From Bacteroidales bacterium (lineage in GTDB: Bacteria > Bacteroidota > Bacteroidia > Bacteroidales > Tenuifilaceae), in assembly GCA_025361485.1 (NCBI GenBank), contig JANYLA010000144.1, forward strand, positions 1 to 32,640: a DNA stretch of 32,640 nucleotides. The letters run 5' to 3'. The position numbers were made by a program, and so were the translations under genes. The notes under the pieces are model-generated. The model saw nothing but the letters and a program-made list of their open reading frames with translations, was not told the origin of the DNA and searched no databases. Below, piece by piece: positions 15,939 through 23,758 of the stretch (positions are counted from its first letter, which is position 1; each line of letters begins with the position of its first letter).

Positions 15939-17243
15939 TTATTGAATTTCCCCAATCAAATCGTAATCTTCGCAGGAAGTGATTTTCGCATCGATAAAAT
16001 CACCTATTTGAATATTCTTTTCTTTATTGTTTTTAACAAGAACCTCCTGATCAACTTCAGGGGAATCGAATTCTGTACGTCCAACAATATACTGATCCTC
16101 AAATCTATCGATAATAACTTTCAACGTTTGACCTATCTTATCCGCATTATTTTTCGACGAAACTTCTTGCTGCAATTCCATTAAAGCCTCTAAACGACTA
16201 TTCTTAATCTCTTCAGAGATATTATCAGGATGATTGTTTGCTGCATAGGTTCCCTCCTCTTCTGAGTAAGTGAAAACGCCAACCCTATCAAATTTTGATG
16301 TTTTTACAAAATCGAGTAATTCGTTAAAATCCTGTTCTGTTTCGCCCGGGTGACCAACCAAAAATGTTGTTCGAATTGCAATACTTGGAATATCAGTTCT
16401 TAGTTTATTAACAAGTTCAATTGTCTCTTTTTTACTTAGCCCCCTATGCATTATCTTAAGCATATTATCACTGATATGCTGAAAAGGGATATCAATATAC
16501 TTGCAAACTTTGGGATTGTCCTTAATAACATTAATTAAATCTAATGGGAAATTACTCGGGTAAGCATAGTGGATTCTAATCCATTCAATTCCATTTATTT
16601 CACTTAGTTTTTGAATTAGAACAGAAAGCATTCTTTTGCTGTAAATATCTAATCCATAATATGTTGAATCCTGTGCAATTATCAACAATTCCTTAACTCC
16701 ATCCTTTGCAAGTTGTGTGGCTTCATCAATAAGCGATTCAATGGTTCGAGAAATGTATTTACCTCTAATTAAGGGAATAGCACAGTATGCACATCCCCAA
16801 TTACAACCCTCGGATATCTTGAGGTATGCATAATGTTTTGGGGTTGTGAGAATTCGTCGATTTGCATTCTCCTGAGTGTACTTAGACTTTAAATCTTTTA
16901 AAATCTCTGGAAGATCGGTAACACCATAAAACCCATCCACTTCAGGAATTTCTTGTTCCAACTCACTCTTATATCTTTGTGATAAGCAACCCATTACGTA
17001 AACCCTATCGATCACCCCTTGGTTCTTAGCATTTACAAATTTCAAAATAGTATCAGTAGATTCTTCTTTTGCATTGGCAATAAATCCGCATGTATTGATT
17101 ACTACAACCTTTGCTGATGTATCATTAGAATCGTGAAGCACTTCCCATCCATCAAAATCGAGTTGCTTCATTAAAAATTCAGAATCTACAATATTCTTAG
17201 AGCAACCAAGTGTGACAATATTAATTTTCCGTTTCTTATTCAT
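15939..17243 (-). CDS. rimO: Ribosomal protein uS12 methylthiotransferase RimO
   Basis: A protein of 434 residues. This radical-SAM enzyme methylthiolates the conserved aspartate of ribosomal protein uS12. The N-terminal methylthiotransferase domain carries Cys14 (LGCSKN), Cys52 (NTCGFI) and Cys86 (GCLSQR), ligands of the auxiliary 4Fe-4S cluster. The radical-SAM triad is Cys147, Cys151 and Cys154 in EGCNWGCAYCAIPLIRG. The AKEES segment after CGFI and the C-terminal TRAM domain (about 370-434) separate it from MiaB. It lies 59 bp downstream of ftsY, but a strong terminator stands between, so it may need its own promoter or readthrough. Confidence 0.95.
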   Translation of the reverse strand: MNKKRKINIVTLGCSKNIVDSEFLMKQLDFDGWEVLHDSNDTSAKVVVINTCGFIANAKEESTDTILKFVNAKNQGVIDRVYVMGCLSQRYKSELEQEIPEVDGFYGVTDLPEILKDLKSKYTQENANRRILTTPKHYAYLKISEGCNWGCAYCAIPLIRGKYISRTIESLIDEATQLAKDGVKELLIIAQDSTYYGLDIYSKRMLSVLIQKLSEINGIEWIRIHYAYPSNFPLDLINVIKDNPKVCKYIDIPFQHISDNMLKIMHRGLSKKETIELVNKLRTDIPSIAIRTTFLVGHPGETEQDFNELLDFVKTSKFDRVGVFTYSEEEGTYAANNHPDNISEEIKNSRLEALMELQQEVSSKNNADKIGQTLKVIIDRFEDQYIVGRTEFDSPEVDQEVLVKNNKEKNIQIGDFIDAKITSCEDYDLIGEIQ

Positions 17244-17253
17244 AACTAGATGT

Positions 17254-17281
17254 AAAAAACCCGGGAGTTAAAACCCGGGTT
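17254..17281 (-). terminator. Terminator of ftsY
   Basis: AACCCGGG (17258-17265) and CCCGGGTT (17274-17281) form a perfect GC-rich stem with an 8-base loop. On the leftward transcript it is followed by a T run (17259-17254). Confidence 0.8.
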
Positions 17282-17302
17282 AATGAATTAAATATTTATA
17301 AA

Positions 17303-18253
17303 CTAGCTAAATAGTGAATCGACAAATTCAAATCGATTAAAAATCTGAAGATCAGTAACTTTCTCACCAACACCGATGTATTTGACCGGTATTTTGAACT
17401 GATCGGAAATTCCAATGACTACACCACCCTTTGCAGTACCATCGAGTTTAGTGAGTGCTAAAGCAGTAACTTCTGTTGATTTTGTAAACTCTTTTGCTTG
17501 CTCAAAGGCATTCTGCCCAACCGAACCATCTAAAACTAAAAGAACCTCATGAGGAGCATCGGGTATAACCTTTTGCATTACTTTCTTGATTTTTGAAAGC
17601 TCGTTCATCAGGTTGATTTTATTGTGCAATCTTCCGGCTGTATCGATAATAACAACATCTGCATTATTGGCTTTAGCAGAAGTCAGCGTATCGAAAGCAA
17701 CTGAAGCAGGATCTGCTCCCATTTGTTGCTTTACAATTGGTACGCCAACTCTTTCAGCCCATATCGTAATTTGATCCACCGCTGCTGCTCTAAAAGTGTC
17801 GGCTGCACCTATTACAACAGATTTTCCTGCACTTTTATATAGATAAGCGAGTTTACCAATGGTTGTTGTTTTACCCACTCCATTAACACCTACAACCATT
17901 ATTACGTAAGGGTTATTATCATTTTTATCGGGAAGAATTTCTGTTTCTACTGATTTGTTTTCGGCTAAAAGTTCAGCAATTTCAGACTTAAGTAGTCGAT
18001 TAAGTTCAGTAGTGTTAAGTATTTTCTCTATTAAAGCCCTTTTCTGAATACGCTCAATAATTCTAAGAGTTGTTTCAACACCGACATCAGATGAAATTAA
18101 AACTTCCTCAAGTTTATCGAGTACCTCATCGTCAACCCGCGATTTACCAATTACAGCCCTTGAAATTTTTTTCAATAAGCTCTCTTTGGTCTTCTCGAGC
18201 CCTTTATTCAATGACTCTTTATTTTCCTTTGAAAAAAATTCTAAAACGCCCAT
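17303..18253 (-). CDS. ftsY: Signal recognition particle receptor FtsY
   Basis: A protein of 316 residues comprising the NG domain with almost no acidic A domain, as usual in Bacteroidota. It is the membrane-associated GTPase that receives SRP-ribosome complexes and hands them to the translocon. The N domain spans about 1-100. The G domain has the P-loop GVNGVGKT (122-129), DTFRAAA, the G3 motif DTAGR (204-208), TKLDGTAKGG (268-277), and the closing GVGEKVTDLQIF. It lies downstream of rpmB-rpmG-DUF4295, an arrangement I recall from other Bacteroidota, but a terminator separates the two units. Confidence 0.96.
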   Translation of the reverse strand: MGVLEFFSKENKESLNKGLEKTKESLLKKISRAVIGKSRVDDEVLDKLEEVLISSDVGVETTLRIIERIQKRALIEKILNTTELNRLLKSEIAELLAENKSVETEILPDKNDNNPYVIMVVGVNGVGKTTTIGKLAYLYKSAGKSVVIGAADTFRAAAVDQITIWAERVGVPIVKQQMGADPASVAFDTLTSAKANNADVVIIDTAGRLHNKINLMNELSKIKKVMQKVIPDAPHEVLLVLDGSVGQNAFEQAKEFTKSTEVTALALTKLDGTAKGGVVIGISDQFKIPVKYIGVGEKVTDLQIFNRFEFVDSLFS

Positions 18254-18284
18254 AAATACACTGCTATTAATAATGGCGAATATA

Positions 18285-18321
18285 CAAAAAAAAGAAAAGC
18301 TTTCCTTTACAAGAAAGCTTT
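18285..18321 (-). terminator. Terminator of the rpmB-rpmG-DUF4295 unit
   Basis: AAAGCTTTC (18296-18304) and GAAAGCTTT (18313-18321) form a perfect 9-bp stem with an 8-base loop. On the leftward transcript a long T-rich run follows (18295 down to about 18285). Confidence 0.8.
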
Positions 18322-18357
18322 ATCAAATATGTCTCAAACAAAGAAATACAATGCAAA

Positions 18358-18513
18358 CTATTTTGCTTTGAAAAAATCTTGTATCTCAGCGTTGTTAACC
18401 ATCTCCTCTTTAAACATGTAAGCACCAGTTTTAGGTGATCTTACCATTTTAATGCATTTTGTACGCGTTCTTCCGGTACCTTTTTGCATTGAAGCAACTA
18501 CTTTCTTTGCCAT
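18358..18513 (-). CDS. DUF4295 protein, small Bacteroidota ribosomal protein
   Basis: A protein of 51 residues beginning MAKKVVASMQKGTGRTRTKC and ending in EIQDFFKAK, with KMVRSPKTGAYMFKEEMV in the middle, matching DUF4295. It is highly basic at the N-terminus. It lies 10 bp after rpmG in the same direction, and the linkage to bL28 and bL33 genes supports a ribosomal role. From memory, a lineage-specific ribosomal protein named bL38 was described from the Flavobacterium ribosome and may be this family; I am only moderately sure of that equation. The gene is short enough to be missed by length-filtered gene finders. Confidence 0.85.
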   Translation of the reverse strand: MAKKVVASMQKGTGRTRTKCIKMVRSPKTGAYMFKEEMVNNAEIQDFFKAK

Positions 18514-18523
18514 GTCTTAATAA

Positions 18524-18706
18524 TTATTTTGTTTCACGATGAACGGTTACCCTCTTCAATACATTGTTGTACTTACGAAACTCTAGTCGTTCTGGGGTGT
18601 TCTTTTTATTCTTAGTGGTTATATACCTAGATGTTCCTGGCATACCGCTTTCTTTATGCTCAGTACATTCCATAATAACCTGCACCCTGTTACCTTTCTT
18701 AGCCAT
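18524..18706 (-). CDS. rpmG: Large ribosomal subunit protein bL33
   Basis: A protein of 60 residues with the bL33 pattern: [17 protein letters not shown], then [21 protein letters not shown], then [10 protein letters not shown]. Only one cysteine is present, so this is the zinc-free (C-minus) type. It sits 11 bp after rpmB and 10 bp before the DUF4295 gene. Confidence 0.96.
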   Translation of the reverse strand: MAKKGNRVQVIMECTEHKESGMPGTSRYITTKNKKNTPERLEFRKYNNVLKRVTVHRETK

Positions 18707-18717
18707 TTCTAAACTCT

Positions 18718-18960
18718 TTAATAAATGTTAATCAGCCCTTTTTCTTGTGATTGCTTAAGAACTGCTTGCAGTCCTTTTTTGTTGATGGTACGTACACCAG
18801 CTGCGGTAACTTTTAAAGTAACCCAACGGTTTTCTTCTTCTAAAAAGAATCTTTTTGTTAGAAGATTAGGATAAAACCTTCTCTTGGTTCTCCTCTTTGA
18901 ATGGGAAACATTGTTCCCAACCATCATTTTCTTCCCGGTAATCTGACAAATTCTTGACAT
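18718..18960 (-). CDS. rpmB: Large ribosomal subunit protein bL28
   Basis: A protein of 80 residues. [29 protein letters not shown] is the signature N-terminus, followed by [21 protein letters not shown] and [10 protein letters not shown]. It is the first gene of a three-gene ribosomal unit with rpmG and DUF4295, under a probable promoter at 19003-19033. The CxxC zinc pairs seen in some bL28 proteins are absent. Confidence 0.96.
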   Translation of the reverse strand: MSRICQITGKKMMVGNNVSHSKRRTKRRFYPNLLTKRFFLEEENRWVTLKVTAAGVRTINKKGLQAVLKQSQEKGLINIY

Positions 18961-19002
18961 CTTGTATAATGTTTTTCAAACAGGTTTTTTCAAAACAGGT
19001 CG

Positions 19003-19033
19003 CAAAATACGCTATAAATATTTAAATATTCAA
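19003..19033 (-). promoter_or_regulatory. Probable promoter of rpmB
   Basis: On the leftward strand TTG (19033-19031) is followed 21 bp later by TATTTTG (19009-19003), one base shorter than the TAnnTTTG consensus. The start codon is 43 bp further. Confidence 0.4.
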
Positions 19034-19061
19034 ATTTTTGCTCAAATATTTTCACTATAAA

Positions 19062-20309
19062 TCAAATATTTTCATCAATTATCATTAATCGTAACATATT
19101 TAAAGCTGTTGCCGATGATCGAATAATATTTCGTGTACGATCACTTGTAAACCTTATCTCCTTGCTATATAGTGATTTATTTGATGCAATGGCTATCCAA
19201 ACGGTTCCGACTGGCTTATCTAGGGTTCCACCATCGGGACCGGCTATACCTGAAACAGCGATTGAATAATCGGTTTTTAACTTTGTTTTAACTGCTTTCG
19301 CCATTGCCTCCACAACAGGTTTGCTTACAGCTCCATTCACTCTGATTATTTCAGGGTCAATCCCGAGCAATTCTTCCTTCACTTTATTTGAATATGCAAC
19401 AATACTTCCTTTAAAATAGTCCGAAGAACCCGGTATTTGAGTAATTAAATGTGAAATAGTGCCACCAGTGCAACTCTCTGCTGTAGAAAGCGATGTATTA
19501 CTCATTTTAAGTAATTGACCAGTTACTTCTTGTAACGTAATATCTCCCTCACCAAATATATATGTAGGTATTACTTTATATAACTTATTCACCTCCGATT
19601 CGATAGTACCCTGTAAATTCGAACCCTTTTCACCGTAAGCTGATAATCTTAGACGAATTGATGTAGGGCTTGGCAAATAAGCAAGTTTTACTTGCTTTGG
19701 CAGTTGATTTTCCCAATCAGAAAGTTTTTCTGCTAAAAACGATTCGGGCAAACCGAATGTTTGAATAGTTCGATGGACAACAATCTGATTAATTATTAAC
19801 TTTGATAACCTAGGAAGTACCTCATTCTTCATCAAACCAATCATTTCGAATGGAACACCTGGTAAAGAAATAAGAATTCTACCCTCCTTTTCGAACCACA
19901 TGCCTGGAGCAGTTCCCAACTTGTTCAGAAGAACAGTGCAGCAATCAGGAACTTCTGCTTGCTTTCGGTTTAGCTCAGTTAACCCTAATCCTCTACTTTT
20001 GAATAAAGTTGCAATATGCTCTAAGGTAGATTCATGAATAACAAGATTCCCGTTAAAATATTCATTCAAGGTTGACTTGGTTATGTCGTCGTTGGTTGGA
20101 CCTAGACCACCGGTTAGAATGACAACATTAGCGTTAATAAAAGCCTCATTTATTGTATTTTGAATAATATCTTTTGAATCAGAAATTGATACAATTCTAT
20201 TAACAGAAACTCCTATAAGATTAAGATTTTCGGCAATCCATGCAGAATTGGTATCGACAATTTGTCCGATAAGAATTTCATCACCAATAGTAATAAGTTC
20301 TGCAATCAT
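19062..20309 (-). CDS. cinA: CinA, NMN amidohydrolase-related protein
   Basis: A protein of 415 residues with two domains. Residues 1-170 form the MoCF-like COG1058 domain (ITIGDEILIGQIVDTNSAWIAENL, then VILTGGLGPTNDDITK). Residues 255-412 form the PncC nicotinamide-nucleotide amidohydrolase domain (STAESCTGGTISHLI, VAYSNKVKEELLG, VSGIAGPDGG and KPVGTVWIAI). The protein probably recycles NMN in pyridine nucleotide metabolism; the competence link in the name comes from Gram-positive relatives. It lies 101 bp upstream of rpmB on the same strand. Confidence 0.93.
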   Translation of the reverse strand: MIAELITIGDEILIGQIVDTNSAWIAENLNLIGVSVNRIVSISDSKDIIQNTINEAFINANVVILTGGLGPTNDDITKSTLNEYFNGNLVIHESTLEHIATLFKSRGLGLTELNRKQAEVPDCCTVLLNKLGTAPGMWFEKEGRILISLPGVPFEMIGLMKNEVLPRLSKLIINQIVVHRTIQTFGLPESFLAEKLSDWENQLPKQVKLAYLPSPTSIRLRLSAYGEKGSNLQGTIESEVNKLYKVIPTYIFGEGDITLQEVTGQLLKMSNTSLSTAESCTGGTISHLITQIPGSSDYFKGSIVAYSNKVKEELLGIDPEIIRVNGAVSKPVVEAMAKAVKTKLKTDYSIAVSGIAGPDGGTLDKPVGTVWIAIASNKSLYSKEIRFTSDRTRNIIRSSATALNMLRLMIIDENI

Positions 20310-20350
20310 AGTTATAAAATAAAAATAGCCCTTGCTGACTACTTTTTTTG

Positions 20351-20423
20351 AGCCTCTCAGGGGACTTGAACCCCCGACCTGCTGTTTACGAAACAGCTGC
20401 TCTACCAGCTGAGCTAAAGAGGC
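20351..20423 (-). tRNA. tRNA-Thr (anticodon CGU)
   Basis: The reverse strand folds as a 73-base tRNA. The acceptor is GCCTCTT with GAGAGGC, the D arm is GCTC-AGCTGGTA-GAGC, the anticodon stem is GCTGT/ACAGC with loop TTCGTAA (CGU, reading ACG), and the T arm is GGGGG-TTCAAGT-CCCCT. The 3' CCA is not encoded; the discriminator is U. Confidence 0.95.
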
Positions 20424-20468
20424 AAATTGGTTCGCAAAATTAGCTAATTAAACCTTGTTACCAAATGT

Positions 20469-21740
20469 TTATTTATTGGTTGTACTATTCTCATTGGTAT
20501 CAATGCATATTTTAATGGCTAGTAACCTGCTGTAAAGCGTTGGATGGGAGTAATTTATTAAAACGTATAATGGATGTGGGGTTAAATTTGAATAGTTCAA
20601 CGAGGATATTTTTTTTAAAGCACTCATTAAGCTACTGCCTTTTCCATGATTACAAGCATATCCATCGGCTGAATACTCCATTTTTCGACTGAATTTATTC
20701 ATTATCAAACCAAAAAGAGTTTGTATCGGATCAACCAAGAGTGCAAAGCACAAGGCATTTAGATAGAAAACTGATGTATCCCCAACTCCTCCCATAACCT
20801 TTGTAAATACTACGCTTTGTGAAATCAAACTGAAAAAGAAAAGAAACAAGGCTGTTTGTATTAACCCTGTTGTTAGGTTTATCCAAATATGATGTTTTTT
20901 GTAATGACCTAGTTCGTGAGCCAAAACAGCAACTATTTCATCATTTGAAAGGTTGCTTGTCAACGTATCGTAAAGAAAGATTCTTTTCTTCTTACCAAAA
21001 CCAGTAAAAAAAGCATTTGCCTTGGTTGAACGCTTTGAACCATCGATTACATATATATTGTTGATCGAAAAGCCCAACGAGGTCGAAAACTCAATCACTT
21101 TGTTCTTTAATTCACCATCGGGCAAAGGTGTTTTACTGTTAAATAGTGGTAAAATGATTGTTGAGTATAAAGCATTCATTATAAGGGAGAAAATCAGCAT
21201 GATAATAAGAGCAGCAATCCAGAAAACATTTGGATTTAACAGATACAACCATGTAATTACACCTAATATGATTCCTCCTAAAACGGCTGAAAGGAGTAAA
21301 TTTTTAAGGATATCCAGAATATAAAGTTTCAGTGTTGATTTATTGAATCCATACTTCTCCTCAATCACAAACTTATCGAAATAGCTGAATGGTAATGAGA
21401 TGATTAGTGATATAATTCCGAGAATTCCAAAGAATATTAAAGATTGAAGTATCTGATCATGAGTAATGTCTGAAATGTAAATCTGTAGAAGACCGAATCC
21501 CTTCAATGCAAAAAAAGAAATAATTAGAAAAGTGCTTAAAGACGATTCAAATAGAGATAATCGAGTTTTCTGCTTTTCATAATTTTTCTGTTTAGCATAG
21601 TTTTCAGAATCGTAAACATCAGATATTAAGAATGGTAGTGTATCAAGTCTATTTTTAGAGTTTAACCAATCAAGAATTAGTGAAAATGAATAGTTAAAAA
21701 CCATAATACCAATAATACTATAAAAAAGTAAAGTGACCAT
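20469..21740 (-). CDS. M48 metalloprotease, Ste24/CAAX protease type
   Basis: A protein of 423 residues with several membrane helices (about 3-25, 68-88, 100-120, 145-168, 172-195, 288-308 and 325-345). The zinc site is HELGH at 275-279 with Glu355 in SRKMEYSADGYA as third ligand. The N-terminal region, the ANAFFTGFGKKKRI segment and the closing YSHPTLYSRLLAI are those of the Ste24 (FACE-1) branch. In bacteria such enzymes are thought to help clear misfolded membrane proteins; the substrate here is unknown. ATG 21740 is chosen over the ATG at 21779, since the latter would overlap the upstream gene by 32 bp and put charged residues before the first helix. Confidence 0.9.
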   Translation of the reverse strand: MVTLLFYSIIGIMVFNYSFSLILDWLNSKNRLDTLPFLISDVYDSENYAKQKNYEKQKTRLSLFESSLSTFLIISFFALKGFGLLQIYISDITHDQILQSLIFFGILGIISLIISLPFSYFDKFVIEEKYGFNKSTLKLYILDILKNLLLSAVLGGIILGVITWLYLLNPNVFWIAALIIMLIFSLIMNALYSTIILPLFNSKTPLPDGELKNKVIEFSTSLGFSINNIYVIDGSKRSTKANAFFTGFGKKKRIFLYDTLTSNLSNDEIVAVLAHELGHYKKHHIWINLTTGLIQTALFLFFFSLISQSVVFTKVMGGVGDTSVFYLNALCFALLVDPIQTLFGLIMNKFSRKMEYSADGYACNHGKGSSLMSALKKISSLNYSNLTPHPLYVLINYSHPTLYSRLLAIKICIDTNENSTTNK

Positions 21741-21747
21741 TTGTAGG

Positions 21748-22719
21748 TTATTTAAGAGTTTTCTCAATACGCGACTCAATAGTTATTATATAATTGTCGA
21801 TTTCGGGCAATGGATAGATTTTTTTGGCTTTTCTAAGCCATTCTAGGGCAATGTCAAATTTCCCAAGCATTTCATTTGCCAAAGCTAGATTAAAGGCAGC
21901 TTTAGCACTTAATTTTCGTTTATTAAGTATAATAACCTTCTGCCATTCTGTTGCAGCCTCAATCCACTGCCCTTTGATAGCAAACAAATTAGCTGCGATC
22001 ATCTCAGGAGAACCGGTATGGAAAAGTATTCTTTTGCCATTTTGCCATATCGGTGCAATTTTATTAGCATATTTCTCACCACACTCATTTCCGGCATATG
22101 CTGATGCTGAAAAATATCCAGGAAGTTGGTTTCCAATTGTTACAGGAATAAAATCCTTGGCATCCCAAAGTAAGGTATCTCTATATAAATGTCCATTTGG
22201 AATTTGTTTTTTAGCAATATCGTAAACCCTCCAATAACAGTATATAGGTAGGTTTAAACTACCATAGTAGTAATCAACTCCATCTAACTGGGTGCGGTAT
22301 GAGTCAGTTTTTTCTATTATCTTAATATACTCCAATGATACAACCAAATCAGCACTATCCCGATTGGCAATATTTTTTATAACTTCCCAGGGTATTGGTT
22401 TGATATACTTTGAATTGTCGTTATGATAATATTTTCGAATGGGCAGTTTTAAGCCTTCAAACCAAGGCGAATTATTAAGTATCTCTTTTAAGGTTAATGC
22501 TGCTTCTTCAGCTGCAAGGCTATCGACGGCATAATCAAAACGATCTTTTCTATCGCTAATTTTGTTTTCAGAAAGGTTAATGAGGATAATTGGGTTGCTA
22601 AAATTGTTAGGAATACTAATCTCTGGTTTATTAAGATATTGGATATCAATTTCTTTATATTGAATGCATGAAGACATTCCTAAAATAGTGAGGAAACAGA
22701 TAATATAGAAAGTTTTCAT
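21748..22719 (-). CDS. Lipoprotein, DUF6340-like
   Basis: A protein of 323 residues. Start 22719 gives a lipoprotein signal, MKTFYIICFLTILGMSSC, with the lipobox Cys at 18; the earlier ATG at 22755 would add 12 residues before it and overlap the fabG terminator. The N-terminal domain (PIILINLSENKISDRKDRFDYAVDSLAAEEAALTL region) and the middle SADLVVSLEYIKI segment recall the DUF6340 lipoproteins of Bacteroidota, which also end in TPR-like helices: here WIEAATEWQKVIILNKR and GKFDIALEWLRKAKKIYP. Function unknown; the location should be the outer membrane. It ends 7 bp before the M48 protease start, so the two are probably co-expressed. Family assignment is from memory and moderately sure. Confidence 0.7.
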   Translation of the reverse strand: MKTFYIICFLTILGMSSCIQYKEIDIQYLNKPEISIPNNFSNPIILINLSENKISDRKDRFDYAVDSLAAEEAALTLKEILNNSPWFEGLKLPIRKYYHNDNSKYIKPIPWEVIKNIANRDSADLVVSLEYIKIIEKTDSYRTQLDGVDYYYGSLNLPIYCYWRVYDIAKKQIPNGHLYRDTLLWDAKDFIPVTIGNQLPGYFSASAYAGNECGEKYANKIAPIWQNGKRILFHTGSPEMIAANLFAIKGQWIEAATEWQKVIILNKRKLSAKAAFNLALANEMLGKFDIALEWLRKAKKIYPLPEIDNYIITIESRIEKTLK

Positions 22720-22740
22720 TCTAAAATATTGTATTATAAA

Positions 22741-22766
22741 ACAAAAACCATCCATTCGGATGGTTT
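22741..22766 (-). terminator. Terminator of fabG
   Basis: AAACCATCC (22745-22753) and GGATGGTTT (22758-22766) form a perfect 9-bp stem with an ATTC loop, followed on the leftward strand by a T-rich run. Confidence 0.75.
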
Positions 22767-22792
22767 ATTGTTGGTTGATTGATATATTTGGG

Positions 22793-23539
22793 TTAAGTAT
22801 TCATCGCACCACAAACATTCAGTACTTGACCACTAACGTATGATGAAAGTTCAGAGCCTAGAAAAATACAAGCGTTAGCTACATCATCAGGAGTACCACC
22901 ACGTTGTAAAGGAATCCTTTTTACCCACTCATCACGAATATCATCGGGGAGTTTGTGAGTCATTTCAGTAATAATAAACCCTGGAGCAATAGCATTGCAA
23001 CGAATATTTCGTGAACCAAGTTCGCGGGCAATCGATTTTGTAAAACCAATAATTCCTGCTTTAGAAGCAGAATAATTGGATTGCCCAGCATTGCCTGAAA
23101 CTCCAACAACAGAACTCATGTTAATTATTGAGCCATTCTTTTGTTTTAACATATACTTCTGAACTGCCTTAGTTAGATTAAATACTGATTTCAAGTTAAC
23201 CCTGATTACAAGATCCCACTGCTCCTCGGTCATTCTCATAAGAAGCGTATCGCGAGTAATGCCGGCATTATTTACAAGAATATCAATCTTACCGAATTCG
23301 GCATTAATATCATCCACCATTTTCTGAGAAGATTCAAAATTACTAGCATCCGAGATATATCCTTTTGCTTTAACGCCAAATGCTAAAAGCTCTTTTTCCA
23401 AACTTTTAAAGTTATCATCATCTGCCATATCGGTAAAAGCAACATTTGCACCTTCTTTTGCGTAAGCAATAGCAATTGCTCTACCTATTCCACGAGCTGC
23501 ACCAGTAATTAGTCCTGTTTTTCCTTCAAGTAGTTTCAT
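22793..23539 (-). CDS. fabG: 3-oxoacyl-ACP reductase FabG
   Basis: A protein of 248 residues, a short-chain dehydrogenase that reduces 3-oxoacyl-ACP with NADPH in fatty-acid elongation. The nucleotide motif is TGAARGIGRA (12-21). NNAG is at 90-93. The catalytic Ser143, Tyr156 and Lys160 lie in SSVVGVSGNAGQSNYSASK, and the arginine-containing VIRVNLKSVF segment and the FabG-like RELGSRNIRCNAIAPGFI are present. The C-terminus NVCGAMNT has Cys where many FabG have Asp. It stands alone here rather than in a fab cluster, so a role with another acyl substrate cannot be ruled out. Confidence 0.92.
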   Translation of the reverse strand: MKLLEGKTGLITGAARGIGRAIAIAYAKEGANVAFTDMADDDNFKSLEKELLAFGVKAKGYISDASNFESSQKMVDDINAEFGKIDILVNNAGITRDTLLMRMTEEQWDLVIRVNLKSVFNLTKAVQKYMLKQKNGSIINMSSVVGVSGNAGQSNYSASKAGIIGFTKSIARELGSRNIRCNAIAPGFIITEMTHKLPDDIRDEWVKRIPLQRGGTPDDVANACIFLGSELSSYVSGQVLNVCGAMNT

Positions 23540-23564
23540 AAGTTAAAATTTGATGATTTGAATA

Positions 23565-23572
23565 CAAAAGTA
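23565..23572 (-). promoter_or_regulatory. -7 element of fabG
   Basis: TACTTTTG on the leftward strand (23572-23565) matches TAnnTTTG, 25 bp before the fabG start codon. The nearest upstream TTG sequences are spaced 17 and 22 bp away, not the ideal 19. Confidence 0.4.
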
Positions 23573-23758
23573 AGAAAAACAATATAAATCAAAACAACTA
23601 GGTTCAGAACATATCAAAAAGCAGAAGTGAACTAATAAGGTCCTTAATAAAACCTTTGATAAAATGATGTTTATAATTTTTTTATTACACAAAATATAGC
23701 TTATTTTCACCAATTCATAGAATAACTATTTTTTATCTCATTCAATAAACTCAATGCA

